Under the pieces are notes generated by a model. The model saw only the letters and a list, made by a program, of their open reading frames with translations. It did no database searches and had not been told where the DNA came from. A program made the translations under genes and the position numbers. A DNA stretch of 14,508 nt from JANQJA01 sp040880285 (GTDB taxonomy: Bacteria; Pseudomonadota; Gammaproteobacteria; Pseudomonadales; Azotimanducaceae), in the NCBI GenBank assembly GCA_040880285.1, contig JBBDIT010000066.1, positions 1 to 14,508 on the forward strand, written 5' to 3'. Positions 1 to 7,591 of the stretch are shown one piece after another (position 1 is the first letter of the stretch; each line of letters opens with the position of its first letter).

Positions 1-11
1 ACGGAGAAAAT

Positions 12-43
12 AAGCCATTGATATTAAAGATAAAAAATGGCTT
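12..43. repeat. 8-bp inverted repeat upstream of the GcvR-like gene
   Basis: The arms AAGCCATT (12-19) and AATGGCTT (36-43) are perfect reverse complements separated by 16 A/T-rich bases. They lie just upstream of the chosen start of the first gene. The pair could be an operator or a weak hairpin. No T-run follows directly, so I do not call it a terminator. Nothing else is recognisable in bases 1-66, and no convincing promoter pair was found. Confidence 0.4.
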
Positions 44-66
44 GTTTACAATCGAGTGGGAGTGAC

Positions 67-594
67 ATGATCAAGAGCCTGATCTTCGGATTTATTGGCC
101 AGGATAGACCCGGCCTCGTGCAGAAGCTCACTGAGATCGTGAGCCAGCATGGTGGCAATTGGCAGGAGAGCCGAATGGCTAGCCTTTCCGGCGTCTTTTC
201 CGGGATCGCGCGAGTTGAAGTGAAAGGGGAAGACATCGCCGCCCTTACCAGCGCGCTGGAGGCGCTGGAAGCGATGACGATTACCGTCCGGCAGCCGCCG
301 GACGCGGTTGAAGCGACTTCGACGGTGGCCATGACGCTCAACATCATCGGCCCGGACCGGGTCGGCATCTTACGGGAAGTCACGAGTGCGTTGTCCCGCA
401 GCATTGCCAATGTGGTTGAACTTGAAACCCGGGTTGGGCCGGCACCGATGAGCGGCGAACTCACCTTTTACAGCGACGCGATTATCGAAGTGCCGGTTGC
501 CGTCAACAAGGGCTTGTTGGTGGAACGTTTGAATGAAATCGGGGCGGACCTGGGCGTGGATATTCTCCTTGACGAGATCCCGGATAACCAGTGA
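67..594 (+). CDS. GcvR-like tandem ACT-domain regulatory protein
   Basis: A 175-residue cytosolic protein made of two ACT domains, about residues 3-75 and 84-165. Each opens with the typical strand-turn motif: IGQDRPGLV in the first copy and IGPDRVGIL in the second. This is the architecture of the glycine cleavage system repressor family. In E. coli, GcvR binds glycine and interferes with the activator GcvA; that role is known for the family and only inferred here. I chose ATG 67 because GGGAG (58-62) lies four bases upstream and because GcvR-type proteins begin almost directly with the first ACT strand. An in-frame ATG at 37 would add ten residues but has no ribosome binding site. The gene is followed after 11 bp by tadA on the same strand. 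Unlike E. coli GcvR, nothing nearby encodes glycine cleavage enzymes, so a general amino-acid-sensing role is an alternative. Confidence 0.8.
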   Translation: MIKSLIFGFIGQDRPGLVQKLTEIVSQHGGNWQESRMASLSGVFSGIARVEVKGEDIAALTSALEALEAMTITVRQPPDAVEATSTVAMTLNIIGPDRVGILREVTSALSRSIANVVELETRVGPAPMSGELTFYSDAIIEVPVAVNKGLLVERLNEIGADLGVDILLDEIPDNQ

Positions 595-612
595 GTGACA
601 GGTGAGTGACAA
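591..612. repeat. 11-bp tandem duplication at the gcvR-like/tadA junction
   Basis: GTGAGTGACAG (591-601) is followed directly by GTGAGTGACAA (602-612), ten of eleven bases identical, and a further GTGA begins at 613. The unit covers the stop codon of the ACT-protein gene (TGA 592-594) and the GTG start of tadA (606). Of the GTG triplets in it, only the one at 606 opens a long frame; those at 595, 602 and 613 soon hit stops. Confidence 0.75.
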
Positions 613-1076
613 GTGATAGCCCATTGAGTTCACCGGACGATTGGATGCGTCATGCGCTCCGCCTGGCGCAGGTTGCCGCGGACAATAACGAGGTACCTGT
701 CGGCGCAATCGTTGTACTCGGTGGAGAACTGGTTGGTGAAGGTTATAACCAGACGATTTCCCGCTCCGATCCGACAGCACATGCCGAGATCATGGCGCTC
801 CGGTGTGCCGGGGCGAAGGTTGGTAACCACCGACTGGTGGGTGCCGATGTCTTTGTAACAATCGAACCTTGCAGCATGTGTGCCGGTGCGATGGTTCATG
901 CCAGGATCAGGACGCTTTATTACGGTGCCACCGAGCCGAGGTCCGGGGCGGCGGGTTCCAGCATCGATGTCCTGTCAAACCAGGCGCTCAATCACAAGGT
1001 AGCAGTGAAAGGTGGTATCTGCGCTGCTCAAGCGACTGCCCTTATGAAGAATTTCTTCCAGTTACGGAGAAGATAG
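606..1076 (+). CDS. tadA: tRNA-specific adenosine deaminase TadA
   Basis: TadA converts adenosine 34 in the anticodon of tRNA-Arg(ACG) to inosine, allowing one tRNA to read several Arg codons; it is essential in most bacteria. The 156-residue protein has the cytidine/deoxycytidylate deaminase zinc fold. The HAE motif lies at about residues 59-61 (His59 zinc ligand, Glu61 proton shuttle), and PCSMC supplies Cys89 and Cys92 as the other zinc ligands. The N-terminal WMRHAL segment is typical of TadA. The start is GTG 606, which leaves 12 residues before WMRHAL, close to E. coli TadA. It has no well-placed Shine-Dalgarno sequence, so initiation may depend on ribosomes finishing the upstream gene 11 bp away. 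ATG 645 is an alternative but would cut into the first helix. The stop codon abuts the purL start. Confidence 0.95.
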   Translation: MTSDSPLSSPDDWMRHALRLAQVAADNNEVPVGAIVVLGGELVGEGYNQTISRSDPTAHAEIMALRCAGAKVGNHRLVGADVFVTIEPCSMCAGAMVHARIRTLYYGATEPRSGAAGSSIDVLSNQALNHKVAVKGGICAAQATALMKNFFQLRRR

Positions 1077-4000
1077 ATGTTGTTGTTCGGGGCGCCTGCC
1101 CTATCCGAGTTCCGCATTAGCAAGCTTGAAACTGAATTGAGCCGCCACATCCCTGATATCCAGGGTATCGATACGCGCTTTGTCCATCTGGTAGAGCTCA
1201 CGGGTACCTTGTCCGATCGCGAGCATAGCGTACTCCAATCAATCCTCACCTATGGACCTGGTGTTACGGCCCCTATCGTCGAAGATGAGTTTGGTAAAGA
1301 GAACCTGCGAGTCGTGGCGCCAAGGCCCGGGACGATTTCACCGTGGAGTTCCAAAGCCAGTGATATCGCACGTATCTGTGGGCTTGCGGCCATCAGGCGA
1401 ATTGAAAGAGGAATCGCCTATCGCCTGAGGGCAGGGCGGCACCTGACGCCGGCTGAACTGGCGCTGGTTGACGCGGCGATCCACGACCGGATGACCGAGT
1501 TCGTGTTCGAGTCGCCGGAGGCAGCCATGGTGTTGTTCGATGAGGCGGCGCCACGAGCCATGCAATCCATCCCCGTGCTGGCGCAGGGCAAGGCGGCACT
1601 GGAACGCGCAAATAGTGAACTGGGTCTGGCACTGGCGGATGATGAGATCGATTATCTCAAAGCCGCGTTCAGTGAGCTCGGGCGAGACCCCAACGATATC
1701 GAGCTTATGATGTTTGCCCAGGCTAATTCTGAACATTGCCGACACAAGACTTTTGGCGCGAGCTGGAATGTTAACGGTGAGGACAAACCTTACAGCCTCA
1801 TGGGCATGATTAAAAATACCTTTCTCCAAACCAATGGAGAAGGCGTACTGAGTGCCTACGAGGATAACGCATCGGTAATCGTCGGTAACCAGGGCCAACG
1901 TTTTTACCCGGATCCGATTTCGCGCTCCTATGGCTTTCATGAGGAGGACATCCACATCCTGATGAAAGTGGAAACCCACAATCATCCAACGGCCATTGCG
2001 CCGTTTCCTGGTGCCGCAACCGGCGCTGGCGGCGAAATTCGTGATGAAGGCGCCGTGGGGCGAGGATCGAAACCCAAGGTTGGTTTGACCGGATACAGTG
2101 TCTCCAACCTGAAATTACCGGGACACCAGGAGCCCTGGGAAGTAGATCATGGCAGTCCTGACAGGATTGCGACGGCGCTCGATATCATGATCGAGGCACC
2201 GATCGGTGGGGCCGCCTTTAACAATGAATTTGGTCGACCCAACATCGCCGGCTACTTTCGCACGTTTGAGATGGAAGTGGCAGGCGAAGTGCGTGGCTAT
2301 CACAAACCCATCATGATCGCAGGGGGTCTGGGCAATATTCGCGCCAGCCACATTGAACAACGACCGATCGATGTGGGTGCGGCGCTTATTGTCCTTGGTG
2401 GTCCTGCCATGCTGATAGGCCTTGGCGGAGGCGCGGCCTCGTCCATGGCGACCGGTACAAGCGATGCTGAACTGGACTTTGCCAGTGTGCAGCGTGGTAA
2501 CCCTGAGATAGAGCATCGCTGTCAGGAAGTCATTGACCAGTGCTGGCAGTTGGGAGACGCCAATCCGATTCAGTTTATTCACGATGTGGGTGCTGGCGGT
2601 TTGTCCAACGCCTTGCCTGAGCTGGTAAAAGATGGCGGTGTTGGTGGTGAATTTGACCTGCGTAGTGTGCCCAATGATGAACCTGGTATGTCACCGCTCG
2701 AGATTTGGTGCAATGAAGCGCAGGAGCGTTACGTGCTTGCCGTTTCCCCGGACGCACTGGAAGAATTCGATGCCATTTGCAAGCGGGAACGATGCCCTTA
2801 CGCCGTGGTCGGCGAGGCAGTCAGTGAATCCCGGTTGCTGGTACGGGATACCATATTTGCCAACAACCCCGTTGACTTGCCCATGTCCGTATTATTCGGC
2901 AAGCCGCCGAAAATGCATAAGGAAGTCGTTCGCCATGCGTTGCCTCTGGTACCTTTTTCAGCCGATGTCGACCTCGCGGACGCGATTGCAAGAGTCATGG
3001 GCCACCCGACTGTGGCCAGCAAGAACTTCCTGATAACCATTGGTGACCGCACCGTCGGCGGGCTCGTGACACGTGATCAGATGATTGGACCATGGCAGGT
3101 ACCGATATCTGATGTGGCCATTTCGTCCTCCGACTATGTGGGTTACACGGGTGAAGCCATGGCAATGGGTGAGCGCACCCCGCTTGCACTGATTAATAGC
3201 CCTGCCTCGGGTCGGATGGCAGTTGCTGAAACCATCACTAATCTTGCCAGTGCAAAAATCGCCAGGATCGAAGAGATCAAACTGTCGGCCAATTGGATGG
3301 CAGCAGTCGGGCATCCTGGTGAAGATGCGAACCTGTATGACACTGTGGCTGCCGTCGGCCTGGAACTGTGTCCTTCCCTTGGCGTATCGATTCCGGTCGG
3401 CAAGGACTCCGTGTCCATGCAAACCCGATGGGAAGACGACGGTGAGTCGAAAGCAGTCACCGCGCCTTTATCGCTGGTCATTTCAGGGTTTGCACCCGTT
3501 GAGGATGTACGCGATACGCTGTTGCCCCAACTGGTCCGGAATGAAAACACCCGGTTGCTATTGGTTGCGCCAGGCACTGGACAGATGCGTCTGGGTGGAT
3601 CGATTCTCGCCCAGTGCTATGGTGAGCTTGGCACCGAATGTCCCGATGTGGATGATGCCGCTCAACTCAAGGCGTTCTTTACGCTGATGCAGCGGCCTGA
3701 AGTCAGGAAGCGTATCCTTGCCTATCACGATCGTTCGGATGGCGGTCTCATCGCTTGTATTGCCGAGATGGCGTTTGCGGGTCGCATGGGTGCTCGAATC
3801 GAGCCAGGCGCCAGCGAGTTGATACCTGCCCTGTTCAATGAGGAACCAGGTGCCGTGATCCAGGTCGACTGCAGCGAGATTAGCTGGATTGCTGAACAAT
3901 TCGAATCAGTCGGAATTGCCTGTAAGGAAGTGGCGGTGCCGACACTGGCGCAATCCATTGTGGTNNNNNNNNNNNNNNNNNNNNNNNNNNNNNNNNNNNN

Positions 4001-4829
4001 NNNNNNNNNNNNNNNNNNNNNNNNNNNNNNNNNNNNNNNNNNNNNNNNNNNNNNNNNNNNNNNNGTCGTTGCGATCCTTCGCGAGCAGGGGGTTAACAGT
4101 CAGGTGGAAATGGCTGCGGTCTTTCATCGTGCCGGATTCGAAAGTGTCGACATCCACATGAGCGAATTGCTTTCCGGTAACCGTAGCTTGTCCGGATTCA
4201 AGGGACTGGTTGCTTGCGGTGGATTTTCCTATGGTGATGTTCTTGGTGCAGGCGAGGGGTGGGCAAAGTCCATACTGTTTAACGCCCTGGCAAGGGACGA
4301 GTTTTCCGCCTTTTTCGAAAGGACCGATACCTTCGGCCTGGGTGTTTGTAATGGTTGCCAGATGATGGCCGCGCTCAAGGCCCTGGTGCCAGGCGCTGAG
4401 GACTGGCCACGCTTTGTAACCAACCGGTCAGAGCAATTCGAGGCCAGATTCTCGATGGTGTCGATAGAGTCCAACAATTCCGTTTTTCTCGCGGATATGG
4501 CGGGTTCCAGCATGCCCATTGCAGTTTCCCATGGCGAGGGCCAGGCTGAGCTGAGTCACGATGCCGCACAGTCGTTACTGGATACTGGCCGTGTCGCCAT
4601 GCGTTTTGTCGATAACTATGGTAACTATGCAGCACATTACCCGGCGAATCCTAACGGGACGCCGCTCGGCATTACCGGGCTTACCAATGCCGATGGCCGG
4701 TTCACTATCATGATGCCGCATCCGGAACGTGTCTATCGTACGATTCAGAATTCATGGCGTGCGGATAGCTGGGGACACGACAGTCCCTGGATGCGGGCCT
4801 TTCGAAACGCCAGGGTCTGGGTAGGTTAA
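1077..4829 (+). CDS. purL: phosphoribosylformylglycinamidine synthase PurL (contains assembly gap)
   Basis: PurL converts FGAR, ATP and glutamine to FGAM in the fourth step of de novo purine synthesis. This is the large single-chain form. The N-terminal PurS-like part starts at FRISKL, followed by the linker helix region with FAQANSEHCRHK. Two FGAM-synthetase halves come next (METHNHPTAI and GGEIRDEGAVGRG in the first), then the C-terminal glutaminase from about residue 997. The glutaminase triad is visible as Cys1091 (GVCNGC) and His1215/Glu1217 (MPHPER), equivalent to Cys1135/His1260/Glu1262 of the enterobacterial enzyme. A 100-N run interrupts residues 963-996. The frame is open on both sides, but the product is about 45 residues shorter than the usual ~1295, so the real gap is probably longer. 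ATG 1077 has GGAGA six bases upstream inside tadA and follows the tadA stop with no spacer, implying co-transcription and translational coupling. Confidence 0.95.
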   Translation: MLLFGAPALSEFRISKLETELSRHIPDIQGIDTRFVHLVELTGTLSDREHSVLQSILTYGPGVTAPIVEDEFGKENLRVVAPRPGTISPWSSKASDIARICGLAAIRRIERGIAYRLRAGRHLTPAELALVDAAIHDRMTEFVFESPEAAMVLFDEAAPRAMQSIPVLAQGKAALERANSELGLALADDEIDYLKAAFSELGRDPNDIELMMFAQANSEHCRHKTFGASWNVNGEDKPYSLMGMIKNTFLQTNGEGVLSAYEDNASVIVGNQGQRFYPDPISRSYGFHEEDIHILMKVETHNHPTAIAPFPGAATGAGGEIRDEGAVGRGSKPKVGLTGYSVSNLKLPGHQEPWEVDHGSPDRIATALDIMIEAPIGGAAFNNEFGRPNIAGYFRTFEMEVAGEVRGYHKPIMIAGGLGNIRASHIEQRPIDVGAALIVLGGPAMLIGLGGGAASSMATGTSDAELDFASVQRGNPEIEHRCQEVIDQCWQLGDANPIQFIHDVGAGGLSNALPELVKDGGVGGEFDLRSVPNDEPGMSPLEIWCNEAQERYVLAVSPDALEEFDAICKRERCPYAVVGEAVSESRLLVRDTIFANNPVDLPMSVLFGKPPKMHKEVVRHALPLVPFSADVDLADAIARVMGHPTVASKNFLITIGDRTVGGLVTRDQMIGPWQVPISDVAISSSDYVGYTGEAMAMGERTPLALINSPASGRMAVAETITNLASAKIARIEEIKLSANWMAAVGHPGEDANLYDTVAAVGLELCPSLGVSIPVGKDSVSMQTRWEDDGESKAVTAPLSLVISGFAPVEDVRDTLLPQLVRNENTRLLLVAPGTGQMRLGGSILAQCYGELGTECPDVDDAAQLKAFFTLMQRPEVRKRILAYHDRSDGGLIACIAEMAFAGRMGARIEPGASELIPALFNEEPGAVIQVDCSEISWIAEQFESVGIACKEVAVPTLAQSIVXXXXXXXXXXXXXXXXXXXXXXXXXXXXXXXXXXVVAILREQGVNSQVEMAAVFHRAGFESVDIHMSELLSGNRSLSGFKGLVACGGFSYGDVLGAGEGWAKSILFNALARDEFSAFFERTDTFGLGVCNGCQMMAALKALVPGAEDWPRFVTNRSEQFEARFSMVSIESNNSVFLADMAGSSMPIAVSHGEGQAELSHDAAQSLLDTGRVAMRFVDNYGNYAAHYPANPNGTPLGITGLTNADGRFTIMMPHPERVYRTIQNSWRADSWGHDSPWMRAFRNARVWVG
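3965..4064. other. assembly gap of exactly 100 N within purL
   Basis: One hundred consecutive Ns, the conventional placeholder for a scaffold gap of unknown size. It removes the end of the second synthetase half and the linker before the glutaminase domain of PurL. Counting from the LFNEE motif to the LREQG motif gives about 83 residues here against about 126 in E. coli PurL as I recall it. The true gap is therefore likely to be roughly 200-250 bp. Confidence 0.95.
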
Positions 4830-4856
4830 AAGTCAACGATTGAAGAGGTGATAAAT

Positions 4857-6962
4857 ATGAGCATAAGAGGGCAAACGCAGCGGATTGGTCGATTGCGATG
4901 TATTAACCGCCAGATCGTCTGCCTTTCCCTTTGCATATTGCTACAGGTGGCTCCCGTATCAGCATTCGCTACCGAGATTGAGGGCGCCGAAACGTTCCAG
5001 CCGCTGGATCTTTTTGACATGGCCTGGATAACCAATCCCGAAATCAGCCCCGACGGCGAGAGTGTGGTTTATGTGCGACGAGGCTACGACATCAATAAGG
5101 ATAGCGGGCGTAGCTCGCTCTGGACTATTGCCATCGACGGGTCAGGCCATGAGCCCCTGACGGGGTCCGGGCACAGCGTCAGTTCGCCGGTCTGGTCACC
5201 TGGTGGTGATCGTCTTGCCTATGTTTCAAACAGTGCGGGCACCTCGCAAATTCACGTGCGCTGGATGCAAACAGGCCGGGATATTGCCATTACTCAGTTG
5301 CTGGAGTCTCCGCAGTCGCTGGCCTGGTCGCCAGATGGTACCCGGCTTGCGTTCGTGCAGTTTGTTCCTGCGGCTCATGCTCCGATTGCACAGATGCCGT
5401 CCAAACCGGAAGGTGCCGATTGGGCTGCTGAAGCCAAAGTCTACGAGGATTCCTTTTATCGTTCAGATTCACAAGGATTCCTGAAACCTGGCAAGAACCA
5501 TATCTTTATTGTCAGCGCTGAGGGCGGCAAGCCCGTCCAGTTGACCTGGGAGGACTTTGCCCACAATGGCGGGCTCTCGTTTTCCCCGGATGGATCACAA
5601 CTCTATTTTTCATCCAACTATGCCGATGACTGGCAGATAGACGGAACCGAAAGCAATATCTTTGTGGTTGATATTGCGAGCCGTGAAGTTTCGCAAGTAA
5701 CCGATCGCGATGGTCCGGATTTTGCGCCGCAGGTATCACCGGACGGCAAGTGGCTGGTGTATCGTGGCAGCGACGATACGCCTGAGTACCAGGACATCAA
5801 GCTTTACATCACGAGCCGTGCGGAATATGCGCCCCGGCAACTGGTTGAACTGGACAGGCCGGTAACAGGAGCGAGATGGGCGACAGATAGCAAGTCCGTA
5901 TTCTTCAGTTATGTGGACCAGGCTGTGGCGAAGGTCGCGAAGACGGATCTTCGGGGCAATTTCGAGACCGTGGCTGAAAATCTGGGTGGAACATCCCTGG
6001 GCAGACCCTATGTCGCAGGCAGTTTTTCAGTAGCTCGCAATGAAACCATCGCACACGATGTCACCTCAATACATCAGCCGGCAAACCTTGCGGTTACCCG
6101 CAAGGGCAAGACTCGAACGCTGACCAACCTCAATAAGGATCTGCTGACTTACCACACCATGGGAGATGTTGAGGAGATCTGGTTTGAGTCCTCAAAGGAT
6201 GGCTTGCCGGTGCAGGGCTGGATCGTCAAACCGCCCGGTTTTGATCCTGCAAAACAATATCCGCTCATTCTGGAAATTCACGGGGGTCCGACCACTGCAT
6301 ACGGTGGGGAGTTCGCTGCTGAAATCCAATTATACGCGGCAGCCGGGTATGTAGTGCTTTATACCAACCCGCGCGGAAGCACGAGCTATGGCGCGGCCTT
6401 TACCCGTAAGATCGACCAGGATTATCCCGGCTCGGACTATGATGACCTGATGTCCGGAGTCGATGCTGTGATCGCAAAGGGGTATATCGACTCTGACAAC
6501 TTGTTCGTAACTGGAGGCAGCGGCGGCGGTATTCTTACCGCATGGATTGTAACGAAGACCAATCGATTCAATGCCGCCGTATCGCAAAAGCCGGTGATCA
6601 ACTGGCTGACACACACCTTGACCGCAGATATTGGTCCGTTCTTCTGGAACAACTTCTTCACGGAATTACCGTGGCATGATCCGGCCAGTTACCTGGCCAA
6701 GTCGCCCATTGCACATGTGCACAAGGTGACCACGCCTACCATGTTGCTGACTGGTGAACAGGACTTTCGAACCCCCATGTCAGAGTCGGAGCAATTTTAC
6801 CAGGCGCTGAAAATGAATGGCGTGGATGCGTCATTGGTACGAATCCAGGGTGCATCACATTCCATTGCAGCAAGACCGTCAAACCTTTTGCGCAAGGTGG
6901 CCTATGTGCTTGGCTGGTTTGAACGTTATCGTCAGAGCGATGAACCAGAAGGAGCAAGCTAG
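4857..6962 (+). CDS. secreted S9-family (prolyl oligopeptidase/acylaminoacyl-type) serine peptidase
   Basis: A 701-residue exported peptidase. The N-terminus has basic residues, a hydrophobic stretch around CLSLCILLQVAPV and a likely signal peptidase site near AFA-TE, so it probably acts in the periplasm. Residues ~40-430 hold a beta-propeller with repeated SPDG-type motifs (ISPDGESVVY, WSPGGDRLAY, WSPDGTRLAF, FSPDGSQLYF, VSPDGKWLVY), which gates access to the active site. The C-terminal alpha/beta hydrolase carries the triad Ser555 (GGSGGG), Asp636 (EQDFRTP) and His668 (GASHS), with the oxyanion-loop motif EIHGGP. Family members cut short peptides, often after proline or at acylated N-termini; the specificity here cannot be read from sequence. 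ATG 4857 has GAAGAGG (4842-4848) eight bases upstream; a GTG at 4848 would overlap that site. It lies 27 bp after purL and could be read from the same transcript. Confidence 0.92.
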   Translation: MSIRGQTQRIGRLRCINRQIVCLSLCILLQVAPVSAFATEIEGAETFQPLDLFDMAWITNPEISPDGESVVYVRRGYDINKDSGRSSLWTIAIDGSGHEPLTGSGHSVSSPVWSPGGDRLAYVSNSAGTSQIHVRWMQTGRDIAITQLLESPQSLAWSPDGTRLAFVQFVPAAHAPIAQMPSKPEGADWAAEAKVYEDSFYRSDSQGFLKPGKNHIFIVSAEGGKPVQLTWEDFAHNGGLSFSPDGSQLYFSSNYADDWQIDGTESNIFVVDIASREVSQVTDRDGPDFAPQVSPDGKWLVYRGSDDTPEYQDIKLYITSRAEYAPRQLVELDRPVTGARWATDSKSVFFSYVDQAVAKVAKTDLRGNFETVAENLGGTSLGRPYVAGSFSVARNETIAHDVTSIHQPANLAVTRKGKTRTLTNLNKDLLTYHTMGDVEEIWFESSKDGLPVQGWIVKPPGFDPAKQYPLILEIHGGPTTAYGGEFAAEIQLYAAAGYVVLYTNPRGSTSYGAAFTRKIDQDYPGSDYDDLMSGVDAVIAKGYIDSDNLFVTGGSGGGILTAWIVTKTNRFNAAVSQKPVINWLTHTLTADIGPFFWNNFFTELPWHDPASYLAKSPIAHVHKVTTPTMLLTGEQDFRTPMSESEQFYQALKMNGVDASLVRIQGASHSIAARPSNLLRKVAYVLGWFERYRQSDEPEGAS

Positions 6963-6980
6963 GAAAGTGCCGCGGTCCGG

Positions 6981-7553
6981 TCAGGACTTCTGAGTTGATC
7001 CGTCCGCTGGCCGGCGGTTAGGGTTTACAATAATGTCGAGCGATCGTACCGGGAAGGTCTGCTGCGGATAATCCGCGAAATAGTGACCCAGTGTCTGGCT
7101 AATAACTGGAAAGGCAAGCTGGTCCCATGGGATTTCATGTTCACTGAACAGGCGTACCTCCGTTGTTTCCTCGCCTGCGCTGAAGTCCAGATCCAGTAAT
7201 CGCGCGCGAAAGAACAGATACACCTGCGAGATATGTGGCAGGGAGAATAAAGTGTATAGATCAATAATCTCAACGTTGGCATTGGCTTCTTCTCGCGTCT
7301 CACGTTCCGCCCCGATTGCTGTGGTCTCACCGTTTTCCAGAAAGCCGGCCGGTAGTGTCCAGTATCCACTGCGTGGTTCGATTGCGCGTCGGCACAGCAG
7401 GACCTTCTCCTCAAATACCGGCACACAGCCAGCGATAATCCTCGGGTTCTGGTAGTGGATTCGCTCGCATTGGTCGCACACATAACGGTGTCGGTTGTCG
7501 CCTGCCGGTATTTTCTGCGAGACTGGATGGCCGCAGTGACTGCAATAATTCAT
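6981..7553 (-). CDS. Nudix hydrolase with N-terminal zinc ribbon
   Basis: A 190-residue Nudix enzyme. The N-terminal zinc ribbon has Cys4/Cys7 (CSHC) and Cys26/Cys29 (CDQC), followed by the HYQNPRIIAG segment typical of the zinc-ribbon Nudix group common in pseudomonads and relatives. The Nudix box spans Gly70-Ala92: G-x5-E76-x7-R84-E85-T-R-E88-E89-A-N-A. All metal-binding acidic residues are present, but the usual glycine after EEx is Asn91. Nudix enzymes hydrolyse nucleoside diphosphates linked to another group (NADH, ADP-ribose, FAD and others). The substrate of this group is not evident, although the zinc ribbon resembles that of NADH pyrophosphatases. ATG 7553 has AGGA a few bases upstream. 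The gene converges on the S9 peptidase gene (18 bp apart) and diverges from the second Nudix gene (38 bp apart). Confidence 0.9.
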   Translation of the reverse strand: MNYCSHCGHPVSQKIPAGDNRHRYVCDQCERIHYQNPRIIAGCVPVFEEKVLLCRRAIEPRSGYWTLPAGFLENGETTAIGAERETREEANANVEIIDLYTLFSLPHISQVYLFFRARLLDLDFSAGEETTEVRLFSEHEIPWDQLAFPVISQTLGHYFADYPQQTFPVRSLDIIVNPNRRPADGSTQKS

Positions 7554-7579
7554 GGTGTATCCTGAGTAAAGGCATTTGA

Positions 7580-7585
7580 AGTATA
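7580..7585 (-). promoter_or_regulatory. possible -10 box for the zinc-ribbon Nudix gene
   Basis: Read on the - strand, TATACT (five of six to TATAAT) would start transcription near 7573, leaving a leader of about 20 bases that contains the AGGA ribosome site. The -35 position, in the first codons of the divergent gene, matches poorly (about three of six). No equally good signal serves the + strand gene; a TATAGA at 7582-7587 would give an almost leaderless mRNA but lacks a -35. Confidence 0.3.
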
Positions 7586-7591
7586 GAACGT

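Noticed and set aside
1338..1985. 215-codon open frame on the - strand inside purL
   Set aside because: It is fully antisense to conserved purL coding sequence (ISPWSSKASD through METHNHP), has no family signature, and reads as a shadow frame.
6963..7010. Bidirectional terminator between the S9 peptidase and zinc-ribbon Nudix genes
   Set aside because: Only short pairings such as GTCC/GGAC are present and no T-run occurs on either strand.
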